Part shown: piece by piece, positions 43,129 to 51,771 of the stretch
How the letters are laid out: every line of letters starts with the position of its first letter
Position numbering within the stretch: position 1 is the stretch's first letter
From: an uncultured Lachnospiraceae bacterium
GTDB lineage: Bacteria; Bacillota; Clostridia; Lachnospirales; Lachnospiraceae
NCBI GenBank assembly: GCA_934394565.1
Contig: CAKRQV010000011.1
Coordinates: forward strand, 1 to 64,000
Reading direction: 5' to 3'
DNA: 64,000 bases
Notes under the pieces: generated by a model
The model's database searches: none
Seen by the model: only the letters and a program-made list of their open reading frames with translations
What the model was told of the DNA's origin: nothing
Program-made: the position numbers and the translations under genes

Positions 43129-44190
43129 ATGCGTAAATTTTTAAAAATTCTTCTTGGCATCATAAGCCTGCTTATCGCTGCTGTCATTCTTTTGCTGGCG
43201 ACACTGACCATCACGGATTACCGCCCGGCATCCACAGAATCCGCAGAAAGCTCCGGCTACGGCTCCCTCTCCCTTGCCACAGGTACACCAATCCGTATGC
43301 TGACATGGAATACCGGCTACGGCGGTCTGGATGCCGGTGTGGATTTCTTTATGGATGGTGGTACCATGACCTTCCCGTCCAGTCAATCCGTTGTGAAAAA
43401 CAATGTTTCCGCTATTGCTTCCTGGCTGCAGCAGACAAACAGCGATATCTGCCTGCTGCAGGAAGTAGATCGCAATAGCAGCCGCACAAAACATCTGGAC
43501 GAACTGTCTCTCTACCAGCAGATTACAGGTATGGATTACAGCTATGCACCAAATTACCGCTGTCTGTTTGTACCTTTCCCGCTTCCTCCGCTGGGACAGA
43601 TGGAATCCGGCATTGTGACCTTAAGCAGCTGTCTGCGTACAGATGTTTCTACCAGGGTCAGTCTGCCAAGCCCCTATACATGGCCGGTCAGCACCGCTAA
43701 TCTAAAACGATGTCTCCTTGTCGACCGTTTTCCACTTGCCAATTCAGAAAAAGAACTTGTTGTCATCAATCTGCATCTGGATGCTTACGAATCCGGAGAA
43801 GGACGCGTGGCACAGACCAAAGCACTGCTTGCTCTGATGGCAGATGAATACGCTGCAGGTAATTACTGCATTGCCGGTGGTGATTTTAACCAGCTCTTTC
43901 CTGATACCAAAGCAATATATCCGATCAAAAACACTGAGCTTTGGACTCCCGGTGGTCTGACTACGGATCTTCTTCCCGATGAGTGGCAGTTTGCTTTTGA
44001 TACCAGTACCCCGAGCTGTCGTCTTTTAAACCAGCCCTATGATCCTGAAGATCCCACCACACAGTATTTTGTGATCGATGGTTTTATTCTGACACCCAAT
44101 GTTACAGTGGATAATGTCCAGACTGTCGATCTTGGCTTTGCCAACAGTGATCACAATCCGGTCACGCTGGCATTTACGCTAAAGCCGTAG
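43129..44190 (+). CDS. Membrane-anchored endonuclease/exonuclease/phosphatase-family protein
   Basis: 353 residues. A hydrophobic N-terminal segment (6-27) anchors the protein, with the catalytic domain outside. EEP motifs are in order: RMLTWNTGYGG, LLQEVDRNSSR (metal Glu), VVINLHLDAYESG, IAGGDFNQLFP (Asp/Asn) and FANSDHNPVTLAF (catalytic His). Members act on DNA, phospholipids or inositol phosphates; an exported one is more likely a phosphodiesterase acting outside the cell. GAGGTATCT precedes the ATG. Confidence 0.87.
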   Translation: MRKFLKILLGIISLLIAAVILLLATLTITDYRPASTESAESSGYGSLSLATGTPIRMLTWNTGYGGLDAGVDFFMDGGTMTFPSSQSVVKNNVSAIASWLQQTNSDICLLQEVDRNSSRTKHLDELSLYQQITGMDYSYAPNYRCLFVPFPLPPLGQMESGIVTLSSCLRTDVSTRVSLPSPYTWPVSTANLKRCLLVDRFPLANSEKELVVINLHLDAYESGEGRVAQTKALLALMADEYAAGNYCIAGGDFNQLFPDTKAIYPIKNTELWTPGGLTTDLLPDEWQFAFDTSTPSCRLLNQPYDPEDPTTQYFVIDGFILTPNVTVDNVQTVDLGFANSDHNPVTLAFTLKP

Positions 44191-44212
44191 ATTTTTAATC
44201 CGTGCCATTAAA

Positions 44213-44266
44213 TAACAGCAATGAGCCAGAACTCCCTGTCTGTGGAGAACTGGCTCATTGCTGTTA
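44213..44266. repeat. 17-bp perfect inverted repeat (stem-loop)
   Basis: TAACAGCAATGAGCCAG (44213-44229) and CTGGCTCATTGCTGTTA (44250-44266). No plus-strand U tract follows, so it is a poor terminator for the upstream gene; it abuts the MITE-like element. Confidence 0.6.
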
Positions 44267-44268
44267 AA

Positions 44269-44439
44269 AAACCGCACAAGCGTTTTAAACTGACCAAAGG
44301 TTACGCACTTTTGAAGGTAGGGTTAAATATTGTAATAGTGCATACTTGTTATTTTTTATTGAGTTACTTGTTTTGTTTATACGACAAAAGTTGGGCTCAA
44401 CGTAAATCCTTTGGCCAGATCAAACCGCTTGTACGGTTT
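44269..44439. mobile_element. MITE-like element with 37-39-bp imperfect terminal inverted repeats
   Basis: The left end (44269-44305) reads AAACCGCACAAGCGTTTT then AAACTGACCAAAGGTTACG. The complement of the right end (44401-44439) reads AAACCGTACAAGCGGTTT then GATCTGGCCAAAGGATTTACG. The two agree at most positions. The 95-bp interior has no supported gene. No convincing target duplication could be fixed and there is no other copy in the window, so element or decayed repeat remain alternatives. Confidence 0.5.
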
Positions 44440-44517
44440 ATATCTCTGATAAAATATATAATTACAAGTACTACCGCAGGTAACAGGTGTATCTGTCACT
44501 GGTAATTCCAACAGCTT

Positions 44518-44712
44518 TTAAAATGCATCCGGTGCTTTCGGCATAATGATCGCTGCAATAATATAGGCAAGAATACCGCTGCCTCCCAGTGCACAAAATA
44601 CTACCAGTCCAAGCCGAACCAGCGTCGGATCCAGCGAGAAAAACTCTGCAATACCCCCGCATACACCGGCAACAATCTTATTGTCATTGGATCTGTATAA
44701 CTTCTTTTCCAT
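44518..44712 (-). CDS. PspC-domain membrane protein
   Basis: 64 residues: KLYRSNDNKIVAGVCGGIAE, FFSLDPTLVRLGLVV and a hydrophobic helix ending IMPKAPDAF. This is a minimal PspC domain, found in membrane-stress proteins of many Firmicutes, with one transmembrane segment. The start at 44712 follows AGGAGAGTC; a longer frame upstream has no ribosome site. Monocistronic. Confidence 0.88.
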   Translation of the reverse strand: MEKKLYRSNDNKIVAGVCGGIAEFFSLDPTLVRLGLVVFCALGGSGILAYIIAAIIMPKAPDAF

Positions 44713-44811
44713 ATAGACTCTCCTGTCAGACATTTACTGCTTGAAATGATTATATCATCTCATCGTGGATTCTACAATGCCTGATTTACTTGTTTTATAT
44801 AGCAGGACAAC

Positions 44812-44841
44812 AAAAGCCCTGTAAATACAGGGCTTTTACCG
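44812..44841 (-). terminator. Terminator of tRNA-Ala
   Basis: AAAAGCCCTGT (44812-44822) and ACAGGGCTTTT (44827-44837) are exact complements; the minus-strand stem ends in CTTTTG. Confidence 0.85.
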
Positions 44842-44842
44842 A

Positions 44843-44915
44843 TGGAGCATACGGGACTTGAACCCGTGGCCTCCACACTGCCAGTGTGGCGCGCTCCCAA
44901 CTGCGCTAATGCCCC
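44843..44915 (-). tRNA. tRNA-Ala (anticodon GGC)
   Basis: Minus-strand cloverleaf of 73 nt. The acceptor GGGGCAU pairs with AUGCUCC and contains the alanine identity pair G3-U70. The D-arm is GCGC..GCGC, the anticodon stem CCACA/UGUGG encloses CUGGCAG with anticodon GGC, and the T-arm has the GGUUCAAGUCC loop sequence. CCA is not encoded. It is a solitary gene followed by a terminator. Confidence 0.95.
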
Positions 44916-45125
44916 ATGCACTTAAAAAGTATAGCATACTCTTTCTCACTTGTCACCAAAAAAATCAGAAACCTGACAGAATTTTTAACACTTTTTTATG
45001 ACGCACTTTTTTATTGCCACAGCTCACCTTTTTCTCGTGAACTGTAGCATAAAACGTTTTTTTAATATATCGGCATTTACCATAGCGGCAAATTCTGTTT
45101 TTTTCTGTATTCTGGCAGTATATTT

Positions 45126-46355
45126 TCAGCTATTGCCTGAACCATATGCGATCTTATCCAAAATCCCCGTCAGGTGGGCAATGGTCACCCCGTAATTTGT
45201 CATTGGCACACGCTGCGCCTTTGCCCGCTCGATCCGAGACAAAATATACTTACGGTTAAACATGCAGCCGCCACACTGAATGATCAGGTCATAGCCTGAC
45301 AGGTCCTGCGGATAATCTGTGCCACTGACATGATCGATCTTCATCGTCTCTCCATAGCGTTTTCGCAGCATCCGGGGAATCTTTTCCCGCCCAATATCCT
45401 CTTTTAACGGTGCATGGGTACAACATTCGGCAATCAACACCCGGGAATCTCCTGTCAGCCGATCTATTGTTTTCGCTCCTTCTATATAATAAGGAAGATC
45501 ACCCTTATATGCAGCAAACAATACAGAAAAAGAAGTCAGCATACTTTCCTTTGGTTTATGATCCCAGACATAGCCAAAAACCTGCGAATCCGTAATGATC
45601 AGTTTCGGTGCCCGTGACATTGCTGACAGTCCATTTACAAATTTGTCCGTTGTCACACTCATCACCAGACATTTCCGGTCCAGAAGCTCCCGGATTGTCT
45701 GTACCTGTGGCAGGATCAGACGGCCCTTCGGTGCCTGGATATCCTGTGGCATCACAAGCATGACCAGATCGCCGTCTTCCACCAGATCACCTGTAATGCA
45801 GGGACTGCCAAAATCCTCCGGCACTTTGCGGATCAGTGCTTCTTTTACTGTAGCCAGACCGGAGGAATCACTTGAACAGATGGGATAGACTGACTCCTTT
45901 GTCAGCTGTTCCACTCTTTCCTTTGTCTGCTTCCAGTCTGCAGCCAGATCCGTTTTACTCAAAAGCAGCAGCACTGGCGTGTGTTTCTTTTTAAAATATG
46001 CTGCCCATTCCAGTTCCTGCGCATAAATATCTGCAGGCTCCCCTTTTTCATCCGCCGCCATCAGGATCACTGCCAGCTCTGTTTTTTCTGCCGCCAGCTT
46101 TGTTTTTTGTACACGACGACTGCCAAGCTCGCTCTCATCATCAAATCCTGCAGTATCTATGATCGTCACCGGTCCGATCGGGTGTAATTCCATTGCCTTA
46201 TAGACGGGATCTGTTGTTGTTCCGGCTACATCTGCGACAATCGACACTTCCTGTCCCGTAAAAGCATTAATAAAAGAAGACTTTCCACTGTTCGTTTTTC
46301 CAAAGACACCAATATGCAGTCGGTTTGCGGACGGTGTTTCCTGTAATGTTGCCAT
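45126..46355 (-). CDS. hydF: [FeFe]-hydrogenase maturation GTPase HydF
   Basis: 409 residues. N-terminal GTPase with G1 GKTNSGKSS, switch AGTTTDPVY, G3 DTAGFDD and G4 SKTD; central dimerisation domain; C-terminal cluster-binding domain with CCTHAPLKEDIGREKIPRLL-type sequence and QCGGCMFNRKYI, the cysteines that hold the [4Fe-4S] cluster. It is the scaffold on which the 2Fe subcluster is assembled before insertion into hydrogenase. It lies 27 bp after hydG in one operon. The start at 46355 has an AGGAAGG site slightly far upstream. Confidence 0.95.
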   Translation of the reverse strand: MATLQETPSANRLHIGVFGKTNSGKSSFINAFTGQEVSIVADVAGTTTDPVYKAMELHPIGPVTIIDTAGFDDESELGSRRVQKTKLAAEKTELAVILMAADEKGEPADIYAQELEWAAYFKKKHTPVLLLLSKTDLAADWKQTKERVEQLTKESVYPICSSDSSGLATVKEALIRKVPEDFGSPCITGDLVEDGDLVMLVMPQDIQAPKGRLILPQVQTIRELLDRKCLVMSVTTDKFVNGLSAMSRAPKLIITDSQVFGYVWDHKPKESMLTSFSVLFAAYKGDLPYYIEGAKTIDRLTGDSRVLIAECCTHAPLKEDIGREKIPRMLRKRYGETMKIDHVSGTDYPQDLSGYDLIIQCGGCMFNRKYILSRIERAKAQRVPMTNYGVTIAHLTGILDKIAYGSGNS

Positions 46356-46382
46356 TTTCTGCCATTCCTTCCTGTCACAATC

Positions 46383-47804
46383 TCAGAAGCGGAAATCCCT
46401 CTTTCCGTTTTCAATATCATGGATATACTCTCCGGCTTTTCTTCGCACTGTCGGATTTGGAATGGTCTCCAGTTCTCTCTCGATCAATTCCATTCCGATT
46501 TTCTTTGTCTCTTCGCTTGCATAATCTTCGAGATATTCTCTTAACGTCATCAGTGCATTTGGATGACAGCAATTTAAGATCTGTCTGCTCTTGCACAAAG
46601 CCATAAAGCGGTCACCGGTACGCCCTGCCCGGTAACAGGCGGTACAAAATGACGGAATATATCCCATCTTCATCAGCCAGTTAACCACTTCATCCAATGT
46701 TCGCTGATCACTGACATCAAACTGGGCTGATGTTGTCTCATCTTCTTTTTCCGGCTCCACATAGCCGCCGACACTGGTACGGGAGGCACCGCTGATCTGA
46801 GACACCCCCAGCGGAATGACTTTTTCACGGACAGCCTGACTTTCTCTTGTGGAAATAATCATACCTGTATAAGGTACCGCAATACGGATCAATGCACAGA
46901 TCTTTGCAAAAATATCATCACTGATACTATTATCAAACGCACTCGGATCAATATCATCCGCATGCTTGATCCGCGGTACACTGATCGTATGCGGACCGAC
47001 ACCATGTACGGCTTCCAGATGTTCAGCATGCATCAAAAGTCCGGCAAATTCATAACGGTACATCTCCAGTCCAAACAGTACACCGAGACCGACATCATCG
47101 ATACCACCTTCCATCGCACGGTCCATGGCCTCTGTATGATAGGCATAATCATGCTTCGGTCCGGTCGGATGCAGCTGCTCATAGCTCTCCTTATGATATG
47201 TTTCCTGAAACAGAATATATGTACCGATACCAGCCTCCTTCAGCTTGCGGTAATTTTCCACCGTCGTCGCAGCAATATTGACATTAACACGACGGATTGC
47301 ACCGTTCTTATGCTTAATACTGTAGATTGTCTTGATGCACTCCAGAATATACTCAATCGGATTATTCACCGGATCTTCACCAGCTTCAATAGCCAGACGC
47401 TTATGTCCCATGTCCTGCAGCGCAATGACTTCCTTTGCAACTTCTTCCTGTGTGAGTTTTTTTCTCGCAATATGTTTGTTTTTCATATGATACGGACAGT
47501 ACACGCAGCCGTTCACACAGTAATTGGACAGGTACAACGGTGCAAACAATACGATTCTGTTGCCATAAAAATCTTTTTTGATCTGTTCAGCCAGCGCATA
47601 CATCTTCCGACAGACCTCTTCATCTTCACAGGCCAGAAGCACAGAAGCTTCCCGGTGCGTAAGCCCTTTTCTGTCTTCTGCTTTTTTCATGATCTGGTCG
47701 ATCAGTTCCCTGTTCTCTTTATTGGCATCCGCATATGCCAGCGTCTCACGGATCTCTTCATCTGAAATAAATTCTTCTGCTTTCAATGATTTCGGATTGT
47801 ACAT
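46383..47804 (-). CDS. hydG: [FeFe]-hydrogenase maturase HydG (radical SAM tyrosine lyase)
   Basis: 473 residues. The radical-SAM cluster motif is CVNGCVYC (Cx3Cx2C). Downstream lie AIEAGEDPVNNPIEYIL, and the C-terminal auxiliary-cluster region with SFCTACYRAGRTGDRFM, which separates HydG from ThiH. It splits tyrosine to supply CO and cyanide ligands for the H-cluster. The start at 47804 follows AGGAGGAG; an upstream Met has none. Between the TM1266 gene and hydF. Confidence 0.95.
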   Translation of the reverse strand: MYNPKSLKAEEFISDEEIRETLAYADANKENRELIDQIMKKAEDRKGLTHREASVLLACEDEEVCRKMYALAEQIKKDFYGNRIVLFAPLYLSNYCVNGCVYCPYHMKNKHIARKKLTQEEVAKEVIALQDMGHKRLAIEAGEDPVNNPIEYILECIKTIYSIKHKNGAIRRVNVNIAATTVENYRKLKEAGIGTYILFQETYHKESYEQLHPTGPKHDYAYHTEAMDRAMEGGIDDVGLGVLFGLEMYRYEFAGLLMHAEHLEAVHGVGPHTISVPRIKHADDIDPSAFDNSISDDIFAKICALIRIAVPYTGMIISTRESQAVREKVIPLGVSQISGASRTSVGGYVEPEKEDETTSAQFDVSDQRTLDEVVNWLMKMGYIPSFCTACYRAGRTGDRFMALCKSRQILNCCHPNALMTLREYLEDYASEETKKIGMELIERELETIPNPTVRRKAGEYIHDIENGKRDFRF

Positions 47805-47944
47805 AATCTCCTCCTGCTTTGCCATAGACCAGACCACTTATTTACTCTGCGATTTTGCCTATGCCTTCTCTTATCTGACATTATTCTCTGTCATTTTTGT
47901 TTCCATCGCCTATATATCCGAGATATTTTCCCGCATCATATCTC

Positions 47945-48199
47945 TCACGCTTTGTTTTCGGCTGCATAGATCGTTTTTGCCGAAATTCCATCCAGCCGTC
48001 CGATCTTACCAGACAGCGCACTGATCTTATCCTGCGGTGCATCCACGGCAATACTGATGATATTCACATCTTTCTTCCGATAGGGCACTCCCATTCTTCC
48101 GATAATATACGCACTGTACTCATGCAGCAGATGATTCAGCTCATCCACAGCATCCGGTTTCTCCACGATAATACCAATCAGGGCAATTCTTTCTTCCAT
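47945..48199 (-). CDS. TM1266-family iron-only hydrogenase system regulator
   Basis: 84 residues with an ACT-like/NikR-like ferredoxin fold: RIALIGIIVEKPDAVDELN, YIIGRMGVPYRKKDVNIISI, and GRLDGISAKTIYA. This small family occurs almost always beside hydE/F/G genes and is presumed to regulate them, although the mechanism is not known to me. AAGGAGAG precedes the start. First gene of the hyd operon; a leader hairpin lies upstream at 48276-48308. Confidence 0.9.
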   Translation of the reverse strand: MEERIALIGIIVEKPDAVDELNHLLHEYSAYIIGRMGVPYRKKDVNIISIAVDAPQDKISALSGKIGRLDGISAKTIYAAENKA

Positions 48200-48275
48200 A
48201 TTGTTTTCTCTCCTTTACATCTGTCCCATGTGAAACAGGTCCACTGGGTCACTTTCTCATATGTATGGCAATTCA

Positions 48276-48308
48276 ATAAAAGAAACCTCCACCGGAGTTT
48301 CCTTTTAT
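48276..48308 (-). promoter_or_regulatory. Leader hairpin of the hyd operon, copy B of the 33-nt element
   Basis: ATAAAAGAAACCTCC and GGAGTTTCCTTTTAT (48276-48308) form a near-complete stem, ending on the minus strand in TTTCTTTTATT. Same length and nearly the same sequence as 15627-15659, and about 77 nt before the gene start. Confidence 0.5.
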
Positions 48309-48317
48309 ATGCTAAGG

Positions 48318-48349
48318 AAAAAAAGAGCCGTCTGCATATGCAGTACGGC
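48318..48349 (-). terminator. Intrinsic terminator (minus strand)
   Basis: GCCGTCTGC (48327-48335) and GCAGTACGGC (48340-48349) with one bulge; TCTTTTTTT follows on the minus strand. The nearest upstream gene on that strand is topB, more than 300 bp away. Confidence 0.75.
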
Positions 48350-48607
48350 CAGTGTAAATATTTTCTGTTACTGCCGTATCTTCCATCGCAAACCTGTTTT
48401 GATGTCAGAGACAGATCCTCTATTTTCGATCCGATCACCCGTCACAGTCGGTTCCGGGAAATGTAGATCACGTTAGATTTATTATATGTCGACGATGACA
48501 GTATGTCACTGGAAGACTTTGACAAGATTTTCACAACTTTTATGGCAGAACGCCATATTTGTGTTTCCGGAGAATATTATGCTTGACTAACTGTTTTCAT
48601 TGAGTAA
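48350..48607. other. Intergenic region; one short open frame of uncertain status
   Basis: A plus-strand frame from the TAG near 48464 to a TGA near 48586 encodes about 38 residues including LLYVDDDSMSLEDFDKIF and AERHICVSGEYYA. It has no ribosome site at its only plausible Met and resembles no family I know; it may be a gene remnant. Nothing else is supported here. Confidence 0.3.
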
Positions 48608-48638
48608 GAGTCAGGCTCCGGTGGCAGGAGCCTGACTC
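48608..48638. terminator. 12-bp perfect stem after topB
   Basis: GAGTCAGGCTCC (48608-48619) and GGAGCCTGACTC (48627-48638) with a 7-nt loop. The U tract is weak (TTACTC). It lies 18 bp after the topB stop. Confidence 0.6.
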
Positions 48639-48655
48639 GTCCGTCCTTCACAGTT

Positions 48656-50863
48656 TTATAATTTAATATTCTTCAGTGCATCCGCAAACGCATTATTGAT
48701 CGGCTCTTTTGCCTCCTTCGCCTGCTTTTGCAAATATCTGTTCACATCCCGCTTGCTGACACCCTTGCCTTCCTTCGTCCGACGCTGCTCAAATGCTGAC
48801 AGCTTCTCCTTATGTCCGCAGGCGCAGACAAACCTCTGCTCCTCACCATGTCCGATCATATCCATCCTTTTATGGCATACCGGACACCGTGCATTCGTAT
48901 GCCGTGAAACTGTCTCTCGATATCCACATTCCCGATCCTGACAAACCAGCATCTTTCCATGCTTTCCATTGACCTCCAGCATGAATTTTCCGCAGTCCGG
49001 ACATTTTTTCCGTGTCATGTTATCGTGACGGTAACTGCCGTTTGCTGTCCGGATCTCCTGGATCAGTGTTTTTGTATAGCCTTCAATCTCTGACATAAAG
49101 TGAGAATCTTTCTCACGTCCTCTGGCAATTGCCTGCAGACGAAGTTCCCAGTCCGCCGTAAGTTCCGGTGTTTTCAGATCTTTCGGCACCAGCACCAGAA
49201 GCTGCCGTCCCTTGGACGTTGTATGGATCTCATTTCCTTTTTTCTCCATCAGAAAACTGCCAAACAGTTTTTCAATGATATCCGCCCGGGTTGCCACCGT
49301 GCCAAGGCCTCCGGTCTCTCCCAGCGTTCTGGCTTTGGTCGCATTTTTCTGCGTCATATATTTTACCGGATTTTCCATGGCTGCGATCAGCGTACCTTCT
49401 GTAAAGTATGCCGGCGGCTTCGTCTTTCCCTCTGTGATCTCCAGACGTTCTATATGAATCCGGCTGTCTTTTTTCCATGCGGAAAGCACAGGCGGAGCCT
49501 TTGTAAACTTCGTTACGTTCTCCGTATCCTCGTCTTCGTCCAGATCTACATAGCCCGTATCGTAAGCTTCCTGCCAGCCAGACACTTTTGCCACACTGCC
49601 ACGGGTTACAAAAGTTTCTCCGGCGACCTCAGCTTTTACTGTGATTTCCTCACTTTCACCCGGAGGAAGGAGCACCGCCATAAACCGCCGCACGACCATA
49701 TCATAAATTTTTCGTTCTTCTGCGCTCATATCCTCAAGACGCACATACTGTTCTGTCGGAATGATTGCATGATGGTCGGACACTTTCGCATTATCCACAA
49801 AAGATTTATTTCCCTGAAGCTTCTGTCTGGACAACTTTGCAGCCAGTTTTTTATACGGTCCAACGGCACAGGCCGCCAGACGTTCACCGAGCGTTCCCAC
49901 CATATCTGTCGTCAGATACCGGGAATCTGTTCTTGGATAGGTCAGTACCTTATGCTGTTCATATAAACGCTGCATCAGATTCAGTGTTTCTTTTGCTGAA
50001 AAACCATATTTCGCATTGGCCTCTCTCTGCAAAGTCGTCAGATCATACAGAGCCGGCGCATAGCTCTTTTTGATCTTTCGATTTGTCTCGGTCACTTCCA
50101 GAGACTGCCCTTTGCAGGCGGCATAAAGCGCATCGATTTTTTCTTTTTCAAAGCTTCGCACACCGCCGGATCTCTTGTCTGTCCATTGGAATACAACTCC
50201 GTCTGCCTTCGCCTTCAGTCCATAATACGTTTTCGGCTGAAACTCACGGATTTCTTTTTCCCTTGCTGCGATAATCGCCAGAGTCGGTGTCTGGACACGA
50301 CCGCAGGACAGCTGGGCATTATACTTACAGGTCAATGCTCTTGTCGCATTGATGCCCACCAGCCAGTCCGCCTCGGCCCGGGCCACTGCCGCACGGTACA
50401 GAGGATAGTATTCTTTTCCGGGTTTCAAATGAGAAAATCCCTCACGGATTGCCTTATCCGTAACAGAAGAAATCCACAGCCTCTGTATCGGTTTATGATT
50501 ATCTGCCTTATCAAGGATCCAGCGGGCAACCAGTTCACCTTCCCGGCCGGCATCCGTTGCAATGATAATGTCCGATACATCTTTTCTATAGATCTGCTCC
50601 CGCACAGCCTTGTACTGACCGGTTGTCTGGCGGATCACCACCAGCTTCCATTCTTTCGGCATGATCGGCAATGTGTCCAGTTCCCATTTCTGGTACTGTT
50701 TGCCATATTCTTCCGGATCTGCCAGTGTGACCAGATGCCCCAGTGCCCAGGTCACGATATATTCCGCTCCCTCCATATAGGCATTCGTCTTTTTTGTACA
50801 TCCCAGCACCCGTGCAATATCACGGGCAACGGATGGTTTTTCTGCGATCACTAAATGTTTCAT
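48656..50863 (-). CDS. topB: DNA topoisomerase III
   Basis: 735 residues. The N-terminal Toprim domain (HLVIAEKPSVARDIARVLG; ATDAGREGELVARWI) leads to the type IA gate with the active-site tyrosine in VLTYPRTDSRYLTTD. Two C-terminal zinc ribbons follow: CPDCGKFMLEVNG...CQDREC and CPVCHKRMDM...CACGH. Decatenates DNA and supports recombination repair. The chromosome-type length and lack of transfer genes argue against a conjugative-element copy. Its start overlaps the panE stop (ATGA). Confidence 0.95.
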   Translation of the reverse strand: MKHLVIAEKPSVARDIARVLGCTKKTNAYMEGAEYIVTWALGHLVTLADPEEYGKQYQKWELDTLPIMPKEWKLVVIRQTTGQYKAVREQIYRKDVSDIIIATDAGREGELVARWILDKADNHKPIQRLWISSVTDKAIREGFSHLKPGKEYYPLYRAAVARAEADWLVGINATRALTCKYNAQLSCGRVQTPTLAIIAAREKEIREFQPKTYYGLKAKADGVVFQWTDKRSGGVRSFEKEKIDALYAACKGQSLEVTETNRKIKKSYAPALYDLTTLQREANAKYGFSAKETLNLMQRLYEQHKVLTYPRTDSRYLTTDMVGTLGERLAACAVGPYKKLAAKLSRQKLQGNKSFVDNAKVSDHHAIIPTEQYVRLEDMSAEERKIYDMVVRRFMAVLLPPGESEEITVKAEVAGETFVTRGSVAKVSGWQEAYDTGYVDLDEDEDTENVTKFTKAPPVLSAWKKDSRIHIERLEITEGKTKPPAYFTEGTLIAAMENPVKYMTQKNATKARTLGETGGLGTVATRADIIEKLFGSFLMEKKGNEIHTTSKGRQLLVLVPKDLKTPELTADWELRLQAIARGREKDSHFMSEIEGYTKTLIQEIRTANGSYRHDNMTRKKCPDCGKFMLEVNGKHGKMLVCQDRECGYRETVSRHTNARCPVCHKRMDMIGHGEEQRFVCACGHKEKLSAFEQRRTKEGKGVSKRDVNRYLQKQAKEAKEPINNAFADALKNIKL

Positions 50864-51771
50864 TTCCAGCTTGCCTCTATTTCATGTACTCTGTCATACA
50901 AAAATTCATTGACCGGCACTAAAAGTCCCTGCACCTTTGCCCTTCGGATCACCGTACCTGCAAACATCTCGATCTCAGATGGACGATGTGCCACACCGTC
51001 CTGCTGCATCGATGGAATGCCATCCGGTGACAGTGTTTTTAAGATATCGACATAGGTATTCAGATCTTTTTCCGTGAGAGAAATTCCCTCACTGTTTGCC
51101 AAAGCGATCACCTCGCGCATGGCAGAGATCATCGTGCGGTTGGCTTCTCCCTTCGTCAGACAGCCACTATAGGTCGTATTGAAAGCCATACAGCACTGGT
51201 TGATGCCCACATTCAGCATAAATTTGCTCCACAGGCGGTACATGATGTCCTCTTCCCGGATATATGGCATACTGATTTCTTTAAAATACGCTTCAACGGC
51301 ATCTGCATTTTTCTGCTGACTGTCATAGCGTGCACCAATATGCAGTTCGCCCATCTGTGTAAACTTCAGCTTTTCCCCGGCCTTCATCGCATCCATGCCC
51401 TGGGCCACCGTATAGATCATTTTCTCCATACCATAGACCTTGGCAATGCGCTCCTCGCTATCGATACCATTCATAACAGACATAATAATCGTATTCTCGC
51501 CGATAGATCGTTTCATATCTGCAATCGCCGAAGCCAGTCCATTATATTTTACCGCCACCATGACCAAATCCGCAGGTGTGGCTGTCGCGCAGTCCTGTAC
51601 CGGCATTTTATACGGCTTGCCGTTTTTGTAGAAAGTTCTGTCTTTATATTTTGCGACACGTTCTGCATTCATCACAAATTCCACCGGATGTCCGGCATCC
51701 ATACTCTGCGTACCGTACAGAATGCCCAGCGCTCCCATGCCGATGATGGCTACTTTTTCTATCTTCTTCAT
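50860..51771 (-). CDS. panE: Ketopantoate reductase family (2-dehydropantoate 2-reductase)
   Basis: 303 residues. The N-terminal Rossmann domain has VAIIGMGALGILYG, and the family motifs follow: VMVAVKYNGLASAI, MNGIDSEE, LHIGARYDSQ, KFMLNVGINQCCMAFNTTYSG and a C-terminal SMQQDGVAHRPSEIEMFAG with the catalytic Lys/Asn/Glu set. Reduces ketopantoate to pantoate with NADPH for coenzyme A; some relatives act on other 2-keto acids, and no other pan gene lies here. Translationally coupled to topB. Confidence 0.88.
   Translation of the reverse strand: MKKIEKVAIIGMGALGILYGTQSMDAGHPVEFVMNAERVAKYKDRTFYKNGKPYKMPVQDCATATPADLVMVAVKYNGLASAIADMKRSIGENTIIMSVMNGIDSEERIAKVYGMEKMIYTVAQGMDAMKAGEKLKFTQMGELHIGARYDSQQKNADAVEAYFKEISMPYIREEDIMYRLWSKFMLNVGINQCCMAFNTTYSGCLTKGEANRTMISAMREVIALANSEGISLTEKDLNTYVDILKTLSPDGIPSMQQDGVAHRPSEIEMFAGTVIRRAKVQGLLVPVNEFLYDRVHEIEASWK

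Noticed and set aside
44221..44505. Plus-strand frame of 94 codons
   Set aside because: Runs across a palindrome and the inverted-repeat element with no ribosome site; not a credible gene.
44843..44915. tRNA-Ala as an integration site
   Set aside because: No integrase and no repeat of the tRNA 3' end was found nearby.
48656..50863. topB as a marker of an integrative conjugative element
   Set aside because: No relaxase, type IV secretion, integrase or attachment-site duplication is found around it; it is coupled to panE.
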